Source: Ramlibacter sp. | GTDB taxonomy: Bacteria > Pseudomonadota > Gammaproteobacteria > Burkholderiales > Burkholderiaceae_C | NCBI GenBank assembly: GCA_030695945.1 | Contig: JAUYOG010000049.1 | Location: 62,001-126,000, forward strand | Length of the DNA stretch: 64,000 nt | Reading direction: 5' to 3' | Shown here: in pieces, positions 28,701 through 38,013 of the stretch | How positions within the stretch are numbered: the stretch's first letter is position 1 | How the letters are laid out: every line of letters starts with the position of its first letter | The notes under the pieces: generated by a model | Told to the model about the DNA's origin: nothing | The model's database searches: none | The model's input: only the letters and a program-made list of their open reading frames with translations | Translations under genes and position numbers: made by a program

Positions 28701-30251
28701 ATGAGACCAGGACTGTTCCGCTGCGCCGGCGTGTCGCTATCGGTCGCGGTGCTGATTGCCGGATGCGGCGGGAGCGACGTGGTGCCGCCCCCCACAGCGC
28801 AACAGGCCTGCGCATCCCTGGCAGGTAAGACCATCGCCGGCGCGACGGTCCTGGCTGCGGCCGAGGTCGCCGCCGCCGGCGTGGTTCCGCTGTACTGCAA
28901 GGTCTCGGCCAAGATCGAGCCGGCGCTGAACTTCGAAATGCGTATCCCGAACGCCTGGAACGGCAAGCTCTATTACGGAGGCGGAGCCGGCCTCAACGGC
29001 GTCATCCCCGGCCTCGAAGGGCCCCCGGGCGCATTCAACCTCGCGGCGCTGAAGAAGGGGTACATCACCGTCAACAGCGATTCCGGACACCAGGGGGATC
29101 CTCGCAGCGGGTCCTGGGCGATCGGCAACCCGCAAGCCGTCGCGCTGTACGGCCACTTGTCCGTGCCGACCGTCATGGCGTCGGCGGTGCCGATGATCAC
29201 GGCGGCTTACGGGATCCAGCCGGGCAAGTCGTACTTCGAAGGTTGCTCCAACGGCGGCCGCGAGGCGCTGATGAACGCGCAACGCTATCCCGACTTGTTC
29301 GACGGCATCATCGCCAGGGCGCCCGCACTCGACTTTGTCGGCAGTGTCGGGGCCTGGAACCGTAACCAGAAGGCGTTCTTCGCCCCCGGCGGGCAGCTGA
29401 CCCACGCCAAGACGGCGCTCCTGTCAAACGCGGTGCTGGCCAGTTGCGACGCGGCGGACGGCGTCATGGACGGGGTCGTGTCCAATCCCTCGGCCTGCAC
29501 CTTCAACCCGTCGGTGTTGCGCTGCACCGGGGGAGGCGACACCGGTGACACGTGCCTGTCGGATGCGCAGCTGGCGGTGGTCACGTCGTCGATGACGCCG
29601 GCCGCCTTCGCGGGCGGAGCCTACTCCAACGCCGGTTGGGCGCTCTCGGGCAACGAGAGTGCGCCTGGCTTCTGGAGCACCAACTGGATGAACGGCAAGA
29701 CCTCCGGGCAATTCCTCCTGCAGGAAGCGATCATCAAGGGATTGATCGCGGGCGATCTGTCGATCGACTCGCTGGCGTATGACTACGACAGCAACCCGGC
29801 GGCGCTCCACTCGGTGGCCGCGGCCATTGATGCGACCAACACGGACTTGCGGCCGTTCAACAGCAGCGGCGGCAAACTGATCATGTGGCACGGAGGCGCC
29901 GATGCGGCGATCAGCGCGAGGAACACCGCCAGGTATTACCAGGGCGTGACGGCCGCCGTCGGCGGCCAGGCGAACGTAGACCGCTTCGCGCGCTACTACG
30001 CGGCGCCCGGCGTGAACCATTGCGGCGGAGGGCCCGGCGCCGACTCCACCGACCTGCTGGAGGCGCTCGACTCATGGGTTCTCAACGACAAGGCGCCGGA
30101 CCAGTTGACAGCGTTGAAGCTGGCCCTCGATGGCAGCACCAGCTTCGCGCGCCCCTTGTGCCGGCACCCGCAATACCCCCGCTACACCGGGCCCGCCGGC
30201 GATGCGAACGCCGCCAAATTGGCCACCAACTACACCTGCACCACGCCATAG
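28701..30251 (+). CDS. Tannase/feruloyl esterase family lipoprotein
   Basis: 516 residues. The signal peptide ends in a lipobox (LIAGC), so it is probably a lipoprotein. The serine esterase motif is GCSNGG, with the nucleophile after a Cys. The acid Asp is in HGGADAAIS and the His in NHCGGG. The Cys next to Ser and the Cys next to His form the disulfide that clamps the triad in this family. DAADGVMDGVVSNP is the usual calcium-binding loop. It would hydrolyse aromatic or phenolic esters outside the cytoplasmic membrane. The acid it releases could feed the ABC importer and CoA ligase encoded downstream. RBS AGGAGA lies before the ATG. Confidence 0.9.
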   Translation: MRPGLFRCAGVSLSVAVLIAGCGGSDVVPPPTAQQACASLAGKTIAGATVLAAAEVAAAGVVPLYCKVSAKIEPALNFEMRIPNAWNGKLYYGGGAGLNGVIPGLEGPPGAFNLAALKKGYITVNSDSGHQGDPRSGSWAIGNPQAVALYGHLSVPTVMASAVPMITAAYGIQPGKSYFEGCSNGGREALMNAQRYPDLFDGIIARAPALDFVGSVGAWNRNQKAFFAPGGQLTHAKTALLSNAVLASCDAADGVMDGVVSNPSACTFNPSVLRCTGGGDTGDTCLSDAQLAVVTSSMTPAAFAGGAYSNAGWALSGNESAPGFWSTNWMNGKTSGQFLLQEAIIKGLIAGDLSIDSLAYDYDSNPAALHSVAAAIDATNTDLRPFNSSGGKLIMWHGGADAAISARNTARYYQGVTAAVGGQANVDRFARYYAAPGVNHCGGGPGADSTDLLEALDSWVLNDKAPDQLTALKLALDGSTSFARPLCRHPQYPRYTGPAGDANAAKLATNYTCTTP

Positions 30252-30329
30252 CGAGCTGACCGCGGGACTGCCGGCGAGAAGCGCGTAAAGCGCAGGCGCC
30301 GCGCACTCCCACGCTCGAGTACCGAAAAG

Positions 30330-31511
30330 ATGAAACACAACGCAATCGTCGCGGGCGTCGGCATGGTCAAGTTCGCCAAACCAGGGGCGAGCGAGTCCTA
30401 TGACTCCATGGCAGCCGACGCCGCGCGCAAGGCTCTGGCAGATGCGGGGTTGGACTACGCGGCCATGGAACAGGTGTATGCGGGCTATGTGTACGGCGAC
30501 TCGACCTGTGGCCAGAAAGCCATGTACCGCGTCGGCATGACGGGCGTGCCCATCGTCAACGTCAACAACAACTGCTCCACAGGCTCCACGGCGTTGTTCC
30601 TGGCCCGCCAGGCCGTCGAGAGCGGCGCGGCCGATTGCGTGCTGGCCGTGGGATTCGAGCAGATGCGGCCCGGGGCCCTGGGGTCGGTCTGGAATGACAG
30701 GCCAACGCCATTCGACGACTTCGATGCGATCACGGATGAGCTCGCCGCCGAGGTGGATGTGCCATTCGCCCTGAAATACTTCGGCGGTGCCGGCCTGAGC
30801 CATATGAAAAAGTATGGAACCAAGCTGTCCGCGTTCGCAAGGATTCGCGCCAAGGCCAGCCGGCACGCCGCCAACAATCCGCTCGCACTGATGCGCGAAG
30901 TACTGAGCGAGGAAGACGTGCTGCGGTCCCCCGCCTTATGGCCGGGCGTGATGACGCGCCTGATGGCCTGCCCGCCCACGTGCGGAGCTGCCGCGGCTGT
31001 CGTGGTGTCGCCGGGCTACGCCAGGAGGCGTGGCCTGCGAAAGGGCGTGGCCATCGCCGCCCAGGCGATGACCACCGACACCCCGATCACCTTCGAGGCG
31101 CGCGACATGATGCAGCTCGTGGGGTACGACATGGCCCGGACCTGCGCCAACCAGGTCTATTCGGCCGCGGGCATCGGCCCGGAGGACATCAAGGTCGTCG
31201 AGCTTCACGATTGCTTCGTGCACAACGAGCTGATCAGCTACGAGGCCCTCGGCCTGTGCCCGGAGGGCGGCGCGGAGCAGTTCGTCAGCGACGGCGACAA
31301 CACCTACGGAGGACGGGTCGTGACCAATCCATCGGGCGGCCTGCTCTCCAAGGGCCACCCGCTCGGTGCCACCGGCCTGGCGCAGTGCTTCGAACTGACG
31401 CACCAGCTGCGGGGTACGGCGGGCGCCCGCCAGGTTCCCGGCGTCAAGGTCGCGCTCCAACATAACCTGGGCCTGGGCGGCGCCTGCGTGGTCACGCTCT
31501 ACCAGGCCTGA
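30330..31511 (+). CDS. Thiolase-fold lipid-transfer protein/acetyl-CoA acetyltransferase (SCP-x type)
   Basis: 393 residues of the thiolase superfamily. The nucleophile Cys is in NVNNNCSTGS, with active-site histidines in HDCFVHNE and SKGHPLGATG. The C-terminal segment is NLGLGGAC, as in SCP-x and Ltp proteins, instead of the CxGGG of biosynthetic thiolases. Such enzymes do thiolytic cleavage of branched or bulky 3-oxoacyl-CoA, or retro-aldol cleavage when paired with a DUF35 protein; no DUF35 gene is seen here. Last step of the beta-oxidation set. Its TGA shares one base with the next ATG. Confidence 0.88.
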   Translation: MKHNAIVAGVGMVKFAKPGASESYDSMAADAARKALADAGLDYAAMEQVYAGYVYGDSTCGQKAMYRVGMTGVPIVNVNNNCSTGSTALFLARQAVESGAADCVLAVGFEQMRPGALGSVWNDRPTPFDDFDAITDELAAEVDVPFALKYFGGAGLSHMKKYGTKLSAFARIRAKASRHAANNPLALMREVLSEEDVLRSPALWPGVMTRLMACPPTCGAAAAVVVSPGYARRRGLRKGVAIAAQAMTTDTPITFEARDMMQLVGYDMARTCANQVYSAAGIGPEDIKVVELHDCFVHNELISYEALGLCPEGGAEQFVSDGDNTYGGRVVTNPSGGLLSKGHPLGATGLAQCFELTHQLRGTAGARQVPGVKVALQHNLGLGGACVVTLYQA

Positions 31512-31969
31512 TGAAACCAAAAAGCATGATAGACCGCAAACACATCGGCCGGTCATTCGCGCCCAGCACGGCCGAAGTCGAGAAGGGCCGCCTGCGTTTT
31601 TTCGCCAAGGCGATCGGCGAGTCCAGTCCGCTGTACACCGACGAGGCCGCCGCAAGGAACGCCGGGTACGCATCGCTGCCGGCCCCGCCGTCGTTCCTTT
31701 TCACCCTCGAAATGGAGAGACCCGATCCCTTCGCCTGGCTGCGCGAAGTCGGCATGGACCTGACGCGAATCCTGCACGGCGAGCAGTCCTTCAACTATCA
31801 CCAACCGGTCTGCGCAGGCGACACGCTGACCTTCGAATCGAAGGTCGAGGACATCTACGAAAAGAAGGACGGCGCCCTCTCCTTCGTCGTCAAGGCCGTC
31901 AAGGTCACGAACCAACGGGGCCAGCACGTGGCTGACCTGCGCAGCTCCATCGTCCATCGCAATCGCTGA
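31511..31969 (+). CDS. MaoC-like protein without catalytic motif (FAS1-type N-terminal dehydratase domain)
   Basis: 152 residues with a single hot-dog fold of the MaoC N-terminal-domain group (RFFAKAIGESSPLYTDEAAAR, then PAPPSFLFTLEM). The hydratase catalytic pair D-x4-H is not present at the expected place. In known heteromeric hydratases (such as ChsH1-ChsH2) such a chain provides the acyl-chain tunnel while its partner catalyses. The partner is the following gene. An internal ATG at 31526 could also be the start. Confidence 0.82.
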   Translation: MKPKSMIDRKHIGRSFAPSTAEVEKGRLRFFAKAIGESSPLYTDEAAARNAGYASLPAPPSFLFTLEMERPDPFAWLREVGMDLTRILHGEQSFNYHQPVCAGDTLTFESKVEDIYEKKDGALSFVVKAVKVTNQRGQHVADLRSSIVHRNR

Positions 31970-31981
31970 AAACCGCTTTCC

Positions 31982-32398
31982 ATGGAACCCATCGCATACA
32001 ACACCGTGACCGTCGGCGACGCGCTCCCACCGCTGACGCTGCCGCCGGTCACCCGGACGATGCTCGCACTGTTCGCCGGGGCCTCGGGCGACCACAACCC
32101 CATCCACATCGACACCGATTACGCGCGCAAGGCCGGCATGCCCGATGTGTTCGCGCAGGGCATGCTTCCCGCCGCCTACCTCGGCCGCCTGATCACCAAC
32201 TGGGCGCCGCAGCAGAAGCTGCGGAGTTTCAATATGCGCTTCACCGGCATCACCCATCTGGGCCATCAGCTCACCTGCCGCGGGCGCGTCGCCGAAAAGC
32301 TCGAGCGCGACGGGCAGCGTCTCGTGAAGATTGACGTTCAGGCCCTGAACCAGCACGGCGAGACGAAAGTCACCGGAGAGGCGTGGATCGCGCTATGA
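31982..32398 (+). CDS. MaoC-family (R)-specific enoyl-CoA hydratase, catalytic chain
   Basis: 138 residues. The hydratase 2 motif ASGDHNPIHID carries the Asp and His that activate water, with the usual GMPDVFAQGMLPAAYLGR helix next to it. It would add water to an enoyl-CoA, probably as a heteromer with the preceding MaoC-like chain. Its stop overlaps the SDR start (ATGA). Confidence 0.88.
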   Translation: MEPIAYNTVTVGDALPPLTLPPVTRTMLALFAGASGDHNPIHIDTDYARKAGMPDVFAQGMLPAAYLGRLITNWAPQQKLRSFNMRFTGITHLGHQLTCRGRVAEKLERDGQRLVKIDVQALNQHGETKVTGEAWIAL

Positions 32399-33225
32399 CG
32401 AAGCTCGCAGGAAAAGTGGCTCTTGTCACCGGTGCGGGACGCGGGATCGGGCGCGCGATCGCACTCAAGCTGGCCGGCGAAGGGGCTCGGCTCGTCATCA
32501 ATGACCTGGACGAGGAACCGGCCCAGGAAGTGGCGCGGGAGATTCATGCGTTCGGAGGCGAGGCGATAGTCTGCGCCGGCAGCGTGACGGCCGCGGATTT
32601 CGCGGAGCGCTTCACCAGGGCCGCGGTCAACCACTATCGGGGCATCGACATCATCGTCAACAACGCCGGCTACACCTGGGACGCGGTGATCCAGAAGATG
32701 ACCGACGAGCAGTGGTACGCCATCCTGGACTGTCACCTGACAGCGCCGTTTCGCATTCTTCGCGCCGCCCAGCCGATCATCCGCGAATTGCACAAGGCCG
32801 AGGCGGCGCAGGGGCGCCAAGTCTTCCGCAAAGTGGTCAACATCTCCTCTGTCGCGGGTTTGGGCGGCAATGCGGGGCAGACGAACTATGCCGTGGCCAA
32901 GGCCGGGATCATCGGCATGACCAAGACGCTCTCCAAGGAGTGGGGCCGGATGCTGGTCAATGTCAACACGGTGGCCTATGGCTTCATCCGGACGCGGCTG
33001 ACGGATGCGACCGCGGATGCGGCAGCGACAGTGAACATCGAAGGCCGCGAGATCAAGGTCGGCATCAACTCTGCGCTCCTGCAGACCATAGAGGCCGGCG
33101 TTCCCCTCGGCCGGGGCGGGACACCGGCAGAGGCGGCCGGCGCGGTCTACCTTTTCTGCATTCCGGAATCCGACTACATCTCGGGGCAAACCATCGTGTG
33201 CGGTGGTGGCTTCACGATGGGTTGA
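32395..33225 (+). CDS. SDR family 3-hydroxyacyl-CoA dehydrogenase
   Basis: 276 residues of a classical short-chain dehydrogenase. The NAD(P) motif is [11 protein letters not shown], the NNAG motif is [11 protein letters not shown], and the catalytic set is S in VVNISSVAG with Y and K in TNYAVAKAG. An Asp after beta-2 (VINDLD) favours NAD. In this operon it fits oxidation of the 3-hydroxyacyl-CoA made by the MaoC hydratase, as in the HSD17B4-like proteins. The start at 32395 is fixed by overlap with the upstream stop. Confidence 0.9.
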   Translation: MTKLAGKVALVTGAGRGIGRAIALKLAGEGARLVINDLDEEPAQEVAREIHAFGGEAIVCAGSVTAADFAERFTRAAVNHYRGIDIIVNNAGYTWDAVIQKMTDEQWYAILDCHLTAPFRILRAAQPIIRELHKAEAAQGRQVFRKVVNISSVAGLGGNAGQTNYAVAKAGIIGMTKTLSKEWGRMLVNVNTVAYGFIRTRLTDATADAAATVNIEGREIKVGINSALLQTIEAGVPLGRGGTPAEAAGAVYLFCIPESDYISGQTIVCGGGFTMG

Positions 33226-33242
33226 GCCGCGCATCCCATTCC

Positions 33243-34064
33243 ATGAACATGCACGATTCCCCGGTCCAGGAAGTCGGCGGCGATGCCGCCGGTTCCCGGC
33301 GGTACATTCTCGAGGCGCGCGCCGCGACCCTGCAATTCGGCGGCGTCAAGGCGCTGAAGGACGTGTCCATCGGCGTGGGGGCCGGCGAGCTCGTCGCGCT
33401 GATCGGCCCGAACGGCGCGGGCAAGAGCTCCTTCCTCAACGTGCTGTCGGGCTTCTACCGCCCTCAGATCGGCCAGGTGTGCTACCAGGGCGAGGACATC
33501 TCCGGCTGGCCGGTGCACCGCATTGCCGCGGCGGGCGTGGCACGCACCTTCCAGGGAACGCACCTGTTACCGCACATGAGCGTGCTGGACAACATCTTGC
33601 TGGGCCGCTACAGCCACATGCGCACCAGCCTGCTGCAGGCCTTTGCCTGGTATCCCTTCGCGGTGCGGGAAGAAGTCGCTCACCGCAAGACGGCGGAAGA
33701 AATCATCGATTTCCTGGAGATCGAGCACATTCGCCACCAGCCGGTGGGCACGCTCGGATACGGCATGCGCAAGCGTGTGGATCTGGGGCGCGCCCTCGCG
33801 ATGGAGCCGCAAGTGCTGCTGCTGGACGAGCCGATGGCAGGGATGAACTCCGAAGAGAAGGAAGATCTCGCCCGGTTCATCCTCGACATCCGCGAGTTCA
33901 AGAAAACGCCCGTCGTGCTCGTCGAACACGACATGGGCGTGGTGATGGACATCGCCGACAGGGTCGTGGTGCTGAACTTCGGGTCCATGATCGCGGACGG
34001 AACACCGGCGCAGGTGCAGCAGGATCCGGGGGTGATCGCCGCGTACCTGGGGAGCAGCCATTGA
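33243..34064 (+). CDS. livG: Branched-chain amino acid-type ABC transporter ATP-binding protein (LivG)
   Basis: 273 residues. Walker A is GPNGAGKSS and Walker [12 protein letters not shown], followed by the H-loop [13 protein letters not shown]. The signature motif is the GYGMRKRVD variant, common in the LivG subgroup associated with acyl-CoA ligases. An N-terminal extension of about 24 residues precedes the ATPase domain. The next gene starts inside its stop codon (TTGA). Confidence 0.9.
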   Translation: MNMHDSPVQEVGGDAAGSRRYILEARAATLQFGGVKALKDVSIGVGAGELVALIGPNGAGKSSFLNVLSGFYRPQIGQVCYQGEDISGWPVHRIAAAGVARTFQGTHLLPHMSVLDNILLGRYSHMRTSLLQAFAWYPFAVREEVAHRKTAEEIIDFLEIEHIRHQPVGTLGYGMRKRVDLGRALAMEPQVLLLDEPMAGMNSEEKEDLARFILDIREFKKTPVVLVEHDMGVVMDIADRVVVLNFGSMIADGTPAQVQQDPGVIAAYLGSSH

Positions 34065-36025
34065 ACGCCGCGACCGCCAACCCGCAGACCCTGCCGCAGT
34101 GGCTGCTGCATAACGCGCGGGCACGCGCCGACGTGGTCGGCCACCGCCACAAGTGCCGCGGCATCTGGCAGGAATTCAGCTGGGAGCAGATCCACGAGCG
34201 AACGCGCCGCATAGCCTTCGGCCTGCTGACCCTGGGCGTGAAGCGTGGAGACACCGTCGTTCTCATCGGTGAGAACCGGCCGGAAATCTATTGGGGAGAG
34301 TGGGCGGCGATGGCCATCGGCGCCAAGACCGTCACGCTCTACCCCGACGCCTCCGAACAGGAGCTTCGCTACATCGCGGAGGACGCCCAGGCCGTGTGCG
34401 TCTTCGCCGACGACCAGGAGCAGGTCGACAAGGCTTTGTCGGTGGCGCAGGGCAGCGCAAGGTTGAAGCACATCGTCTACTGGGAGCCCGGCGGCTTGTG
34501 GGCCTACGAATCGCCCTTGCTGCGCAGCCTGGACCAGCTGATCGAAGCCGGCGGGCCGCTGCGAGCGGCCCGGCCCGGCCGCGTCGATGAAACCATCGAA
34601 GCCGGCGGCGCCGACGAGATTGCGCTCCTCGCGTACACCTCCGGCACGACGGGGCATCCCAAGGGAGTGATGATTACGCACCGCGCGCTGCTCGGCTGCG
34701 CCGAGCAGTTCCAGGCGGCGCTGCGCATGAAGGCGCACGGCGAATACCTGTCGTACGTTCCGCTGTCGTGGATCACCGAGCAGTGGGTCGGCGTCGCGCT
34801 CGGCATGATGCTGCCGTTGCGCGTCAATTTCGCCGAGCGGCCCGACCAGGTGCAGGAAGCCATCCGCGAGCTGGGGGTGGACATCCTGTTCCTCGGGCCA
34901 CGCCAGTGGGAAAACCTGGCCGCCGACGTGCACACCCGCATGATCGACGCGGGCCGGCTTCGCCAGGGCATGGTGAAGTGGGGGCTGGGCGTCGGGCGCG
35001 CGGTGAACCTGGCGCGTATCGGCAACACGCTGGCGCCGCTTTCCGCCAGGCTGCTCTATCCGCTGGCAGAAGCCCTGGTGCTATCGCCCCTGCGCGACCG
35101 GCTGGGCCTGAAGCGGGTGAAGACCGCGATGACAGGCGGCGCCGCCACCTCACCCGACGTGATGCGCCTGTTCGCATCGATGGGCGTGTCGCTGCGCAAC
35201 ATCTATGGCTGCAGCGAGTACGGCCTCATTTCCGCGCACGTCGGCGACAGCTACGATCCCGAATCGGTCGGAACGCCATGCACCGACGCCACGAGCCGCA
35301 GCGCGCCGCTCGAATGGCGCATCACGGATCAGGGGGAGCTGCAGCTCAAGGGCGGACTGGGCTTCGCAGGCTACTGGAAGCGGCCCGAGAAGACGGCCGA
35401 GAAGTTCGACGGCGAGTGGTTCCGCACAGGCGACGCCGTGGCGCGCTCCCCCGGCGGCTCGCTCATCTACTACGACCGGCTGGAGCACATGAGCGTGCTG
35501 GCCACCGGGGACGCCTACCCCAAGCAGTTCATCGAGGTTCGCCTGCGGTTCTCGCCCTATATCAAGGAGGTGCTGGTGATCGGTGACACGCGCCATCGGT
35601 TCGTCACGGCGCTGGTCAACATCGACGACGTGGTGTTCTCGCGCTGGGCGGAGCAGAAGAACATCGGCTTCACCACTTTCACCGACCTGTCGCAAAAACC
35701 CGAGGTGATCGACCAGGTGGCGCGCGCGATCGGGGAAGTCAATGCCAGTCTGCCGGGCAACGCCAAGGTATTGCGCTTTGCCAACCTGCCCAAGCCGCTG
35801 GACGCGGACGAAGGCGAACTCACCCGCACGCGCAAGCTCAAGCGCGAGTTCATCGAGGAGCGCTACCGCGCCCTGGTCGAAGGGCTCTACGCCGATGCAC
35901 AGGCCGTGGACCTGGCCATTCCCATCAGGTACCAGGACGGTCGCAGCGGCACGCTTCGCACGACGGTTCGAATCGGCCACGCGGCGGCGCCGGGGCTTGC
36001 AATGGAGGCGATTGAAACGGCATGA
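34061..36025 (+). CDS. AMP-dependent long-chain acyl-CoA synthetase linked to Liv-type importer
   Basis: 654 residues of the ANL superfamily. The AMP-binding P-loop is AYTSGTTGHPKG, the A5 region YGCSEYGLIS, and the hinge is WFRTGDAV with YYDRLEHMSVLATGDAYPKQF downstream. It would activate an imported carboxylic acid to its CoA thioester. Placement between livG and livH is a conserved arrangement in Betaproteobacteria and suggests vectorial acylation. The start is a TTG at 34061 with GGGGAG 5 bases upstream, overlapping the livG stop. Longer upstream frames are shadows over livG. Confidence 0.9.
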   Translation: MNAATANPQTLPQWLLHNARARADVVGHRHKCRGIWQEFSWEQIHERTRRIAFGLLTLGVKRGDTVVLIGENRPEIYWGEWAAMAIGAKTVTLYPDASEQELRYIAEDAQAVCVFADDQEQVDKALSVAQGSARLKHIVYWEPGGLWAYESPLLRSLDQLIEAGGPLRAARPGRVDETIEAGGADEIALLAYTSGTTGHPKGVMITHRALLGCAEQFQAALRMKAHGEYLSYVPLSWITEQWVGVALGMMLPLRVNFAERPDQVQEAIRELGVDILFLGPRQWENLAADVHTRMIDAGRLRQGMVKWGLGVGRAVNLARIGNTLAPLSARLLYPLAEALVLSPLRDRLGLKRVKTAMTGGAATSPDVMRLFASMGVSLRNIYGCSEYGLISAHVGDSYDPESVGTPCTDATSRSAPLEWRITDQGELQLKGGLGFAGYWKRPEKTAEKFDGEWFRTGDAVARSPGGSLIYYDRLEHMSVLATGDAYPKQFIEVRLRFSPYIKEVLVIGDTRHRFVTALVNIDDVVFSRWAEQKNIGFTTFTDLSQKPEVIDQVARAIGEVNASLPGNAKVLRFANLPKPLDADEGELTRTRKLKREFIEERYRALVEGLYADAQAVDLAIPIRYQDGRSGTLRTTVRIGHAAAPGLAMEAIETA

Positions 36026-36906
36026 GCGACTTCCTCAATTACGTGATCAACGGTGTGCTGCTGGGCGAGCTTTACGCGCTGCTGGCGCTTGGCTTCGTCG
36101 TCATCTACCGCGCGAGCAAGGTGTTCAACTTCGCGCAGGGCGAACTCATGCTGGTGGGGGCGTTCACGGTATGGACGCTGACGCTCGGCGCGGGCTTGCC
36201 CACCGGCATCGCCATCCCGCTGGCCTTTGCCTGTTCCATCGCTTATGGCTTCGCGATCGAACGCCTGTTCTTCTCGCGGCTGATCGGCGAGTCGGTGTTC
36301 TCCATGGTGATGGTGACCATCGGCCTGGTGATCCTGATTCGCGGCCTGCTCCTGGTCATCTGGGGGTCGGCGGAGCGCCAGTTCCCGGCGCTGCTGCCCG
36401 CGACCCCCATCGTTACCACGGATTTCATCCTCCCGACGCCGCTCGTCATCGGCGCGGCCTTCACGGTCGCCCTGGCGCTGGGGTTGTGGTGGTTCTTCAA
36501 TCGCTCGCGATTCGGCCTGACGCTGACCGCCGTGGCCGAGGATCCGCAAACGGCCATCGCCATGGGCATCTCGGTCAAGCGCGCGACGACTCTGGCCTGG
36601 ATGCTGGGCGCCGCCATCTCCACCGTCGGCGCCATCGTCTACCTGAACGGCCGCTCGCTCAGCCTGGTATCGGCCGAGATCGGACTGGCGGCACTCCCCG
36701 TGGCGTTGTTCGCGGGGCTCGAGTCCATCGTGGGCCTGCTCCTGGCGGGAGCCATCATGGGAATCCTTCAAACGCTGGTGGCCGCGTATGTCGACCCCCT
36801 CATAGGCGGCGCAGCCTCAGCCACTGTGCCTTATGCCTTCATGCTGTTGATGCTGTTCGTGCGGCCTACGGGCATGTTCGGCTGGCGCACCATAGAACGC
36901 GTTTGA
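36022..36906 (+). CDS. livH: Branched-chain-type ABC transporter permease (LivH)
   Basis: 294 residues with about eight membrane helices. YRASKVFNFAQGELMLVGAF is the LivH signature near the N-terminus, and TAVAEDPQTAIAMGI the cytoplasmic coupling loop. Its ATG overlaps the ligase stop (ATGA). Confidence 0.92.
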   Translation: MSDFLNYVINGVLLGELYALLALGFVVIYRASKVFNFAQGELMLVGAFTVWTLTLGAGLPTGIAIPLAFACSIAYGFAIERLFFSRLIGESVFSMVMVTIGLVILIRGLLLVIWGSAERQFPALLPATPIVTTDFILPTPLVIGAAFTVALALGLWWFFNRSRFGLTLTAVAEDPQTAIAMGISVKRATTLAWMLGAAISTVGAIVYLNGRSLSLVSAEIGLAALPVALFAGLESIVGLLLAGAIMGILQTLVAAYVDPLIGGAASATVPYAFMLLMLFVRPTGMFGWRTIERV

Positions 36907-36918
36907 GGCCGCACCGCC

Positions 36919-37971
36919 ATGGACCCCTCAGGTATCTTCTTCACCGGTTACGCGGCCGACCGCTCCCTGGTGCGCACGCGGTGGCAACTCGCGGCGCTCC
37001 TGCTCCTGGTCGCGACCCTCTTGCTCTTGCCCCTGTGGGCAAGCGATCGCTGGGTGGGCATCTGCTACTCCATCTTCATCATGGCCATCGCCGTGGTCGG
37101 CCTGCAGATCTGCACGGGCTACGCGGGCCAGATCAACCTGGGGCAATCGGCCTTCATGGGAGTCGGCGCATACGCAAGCGCCGTGGCCATCGGCTACTGG
37201 CACTGGCCGGTGTTGCCGGCCATTGCCTTCGGCGGTGCCGCGGCGGCGGGGTTCGGCGCACTGTTCGGCTTGTCGGCGGCGCGCATCAAGGGCTTCTACC
37301 TGGCCCTGACCACGATCGCGGCGCAGGCGCTGTTCCAGTTCCTGGTGCTGAACCTGCCGGCGGCATGGCTCGGCGGGCCGGGTGGCGTGCACATCGAGAA
37401 CATCGCCATCCTCGGCGTCAGCCTCGAAAACGACAGGGCCATCTATTACCTGGCTTTCCTCGTCCTGGCGGTGATGCTGTTCGGTGCATTCGGGATCGTG
37501 CGCTCGCGCCATGGCCGCGCCTTCGAGGCGGTGCGCGACGACGACGTGGCGGCCGGCATGATGGGGATCGACGTGATGATGGCCAAGATGCGTGCATTCC
37601 TGGTCGGCGCTTTCTACGCGGGCGTAGCCGGAAGCCTGTGGGTGGTGGCCCTTCGGCATGTGTCGGTGGAGCAATTCACGCTGTTCAACTCCATCTGGAT
37701 CATCGCGATGATGATCGTCGGAGGCCTGGGCTCGCTCGTCGGCGCGCTGATCGGCACGGTGCTGATCCAGCTGGCCAAGGAAGGCGTGGTCACTCTGGGG
37801 CCGTACCTGATCGAGGTCTTGCCCGCCGTCGGGCAGGACTTCGTGTTCGCCAGCATGAATGTCCTGCTGGGCGGCATCGTCATCCTCTTCCTGTTGTTCG
37901 AGCCGAAAGGCCTGATGCACCGGATCAACATCCTCAAGGGCGCCTTCCGCCGCTGGCCCTTTCCTTACTGA
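36919..37971 (+). CDS. livM: Branched-chain-type ABC transporter permease (LivM)
   Basis: 350 residues with about nine helices. GYAGQINLGQSAFMGVGAYA is the LivM hallmark. The coupling loop reads FEAVRDDDVAAGMMGIDV. It pairs with LivH; 12 bases separate them. Confidence 0.92.
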   Translation: MDPSGIFFTGYAADRSLVRTRWQLAALLLLVATLLLLPLWASDRWVGICYSIFIMAIAVVGLQICTGYAGQINLGQSAFMGVGAYASAVAIGYWHWPVLPAIAFGGAAAAGFGALFGLSAARIKGFYLALTTIAAQALFQFLVLNLPAAWLGGPGGVHIENIAILGVSLENDRAIYYLAFLVLAVMLFGAFGIVRSRHGRAFEAVRDDDVAAGMMGIDVMMAKMRAFLVGAFYAGVAGSLWVVALRHVSVEQFTLFNSIWIIAMMIVGGLGSLVGALIGTVLIQLAKEGVVTLGPYLIEVLPAVGQDFVFASMNVLLGGIVILFLLFEPKGLMHRINILKGAFRRWPFPY

Positions 37972-38013
37972 GTTCGTTCACGAGTTCGCCGACCATCACC
38001 ACAGGAGACAAGC

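Noticed and set aside
34061-34066. Frameshift or fusion between LivG and the acyl-CoA ligase because of a very long open frame from 33203
   Set aside because: LivG is intact in its own frame up to 34064 and the ligase begins with its normal N-terminus at the TTG; the upstream part of the long frame is a shadow.
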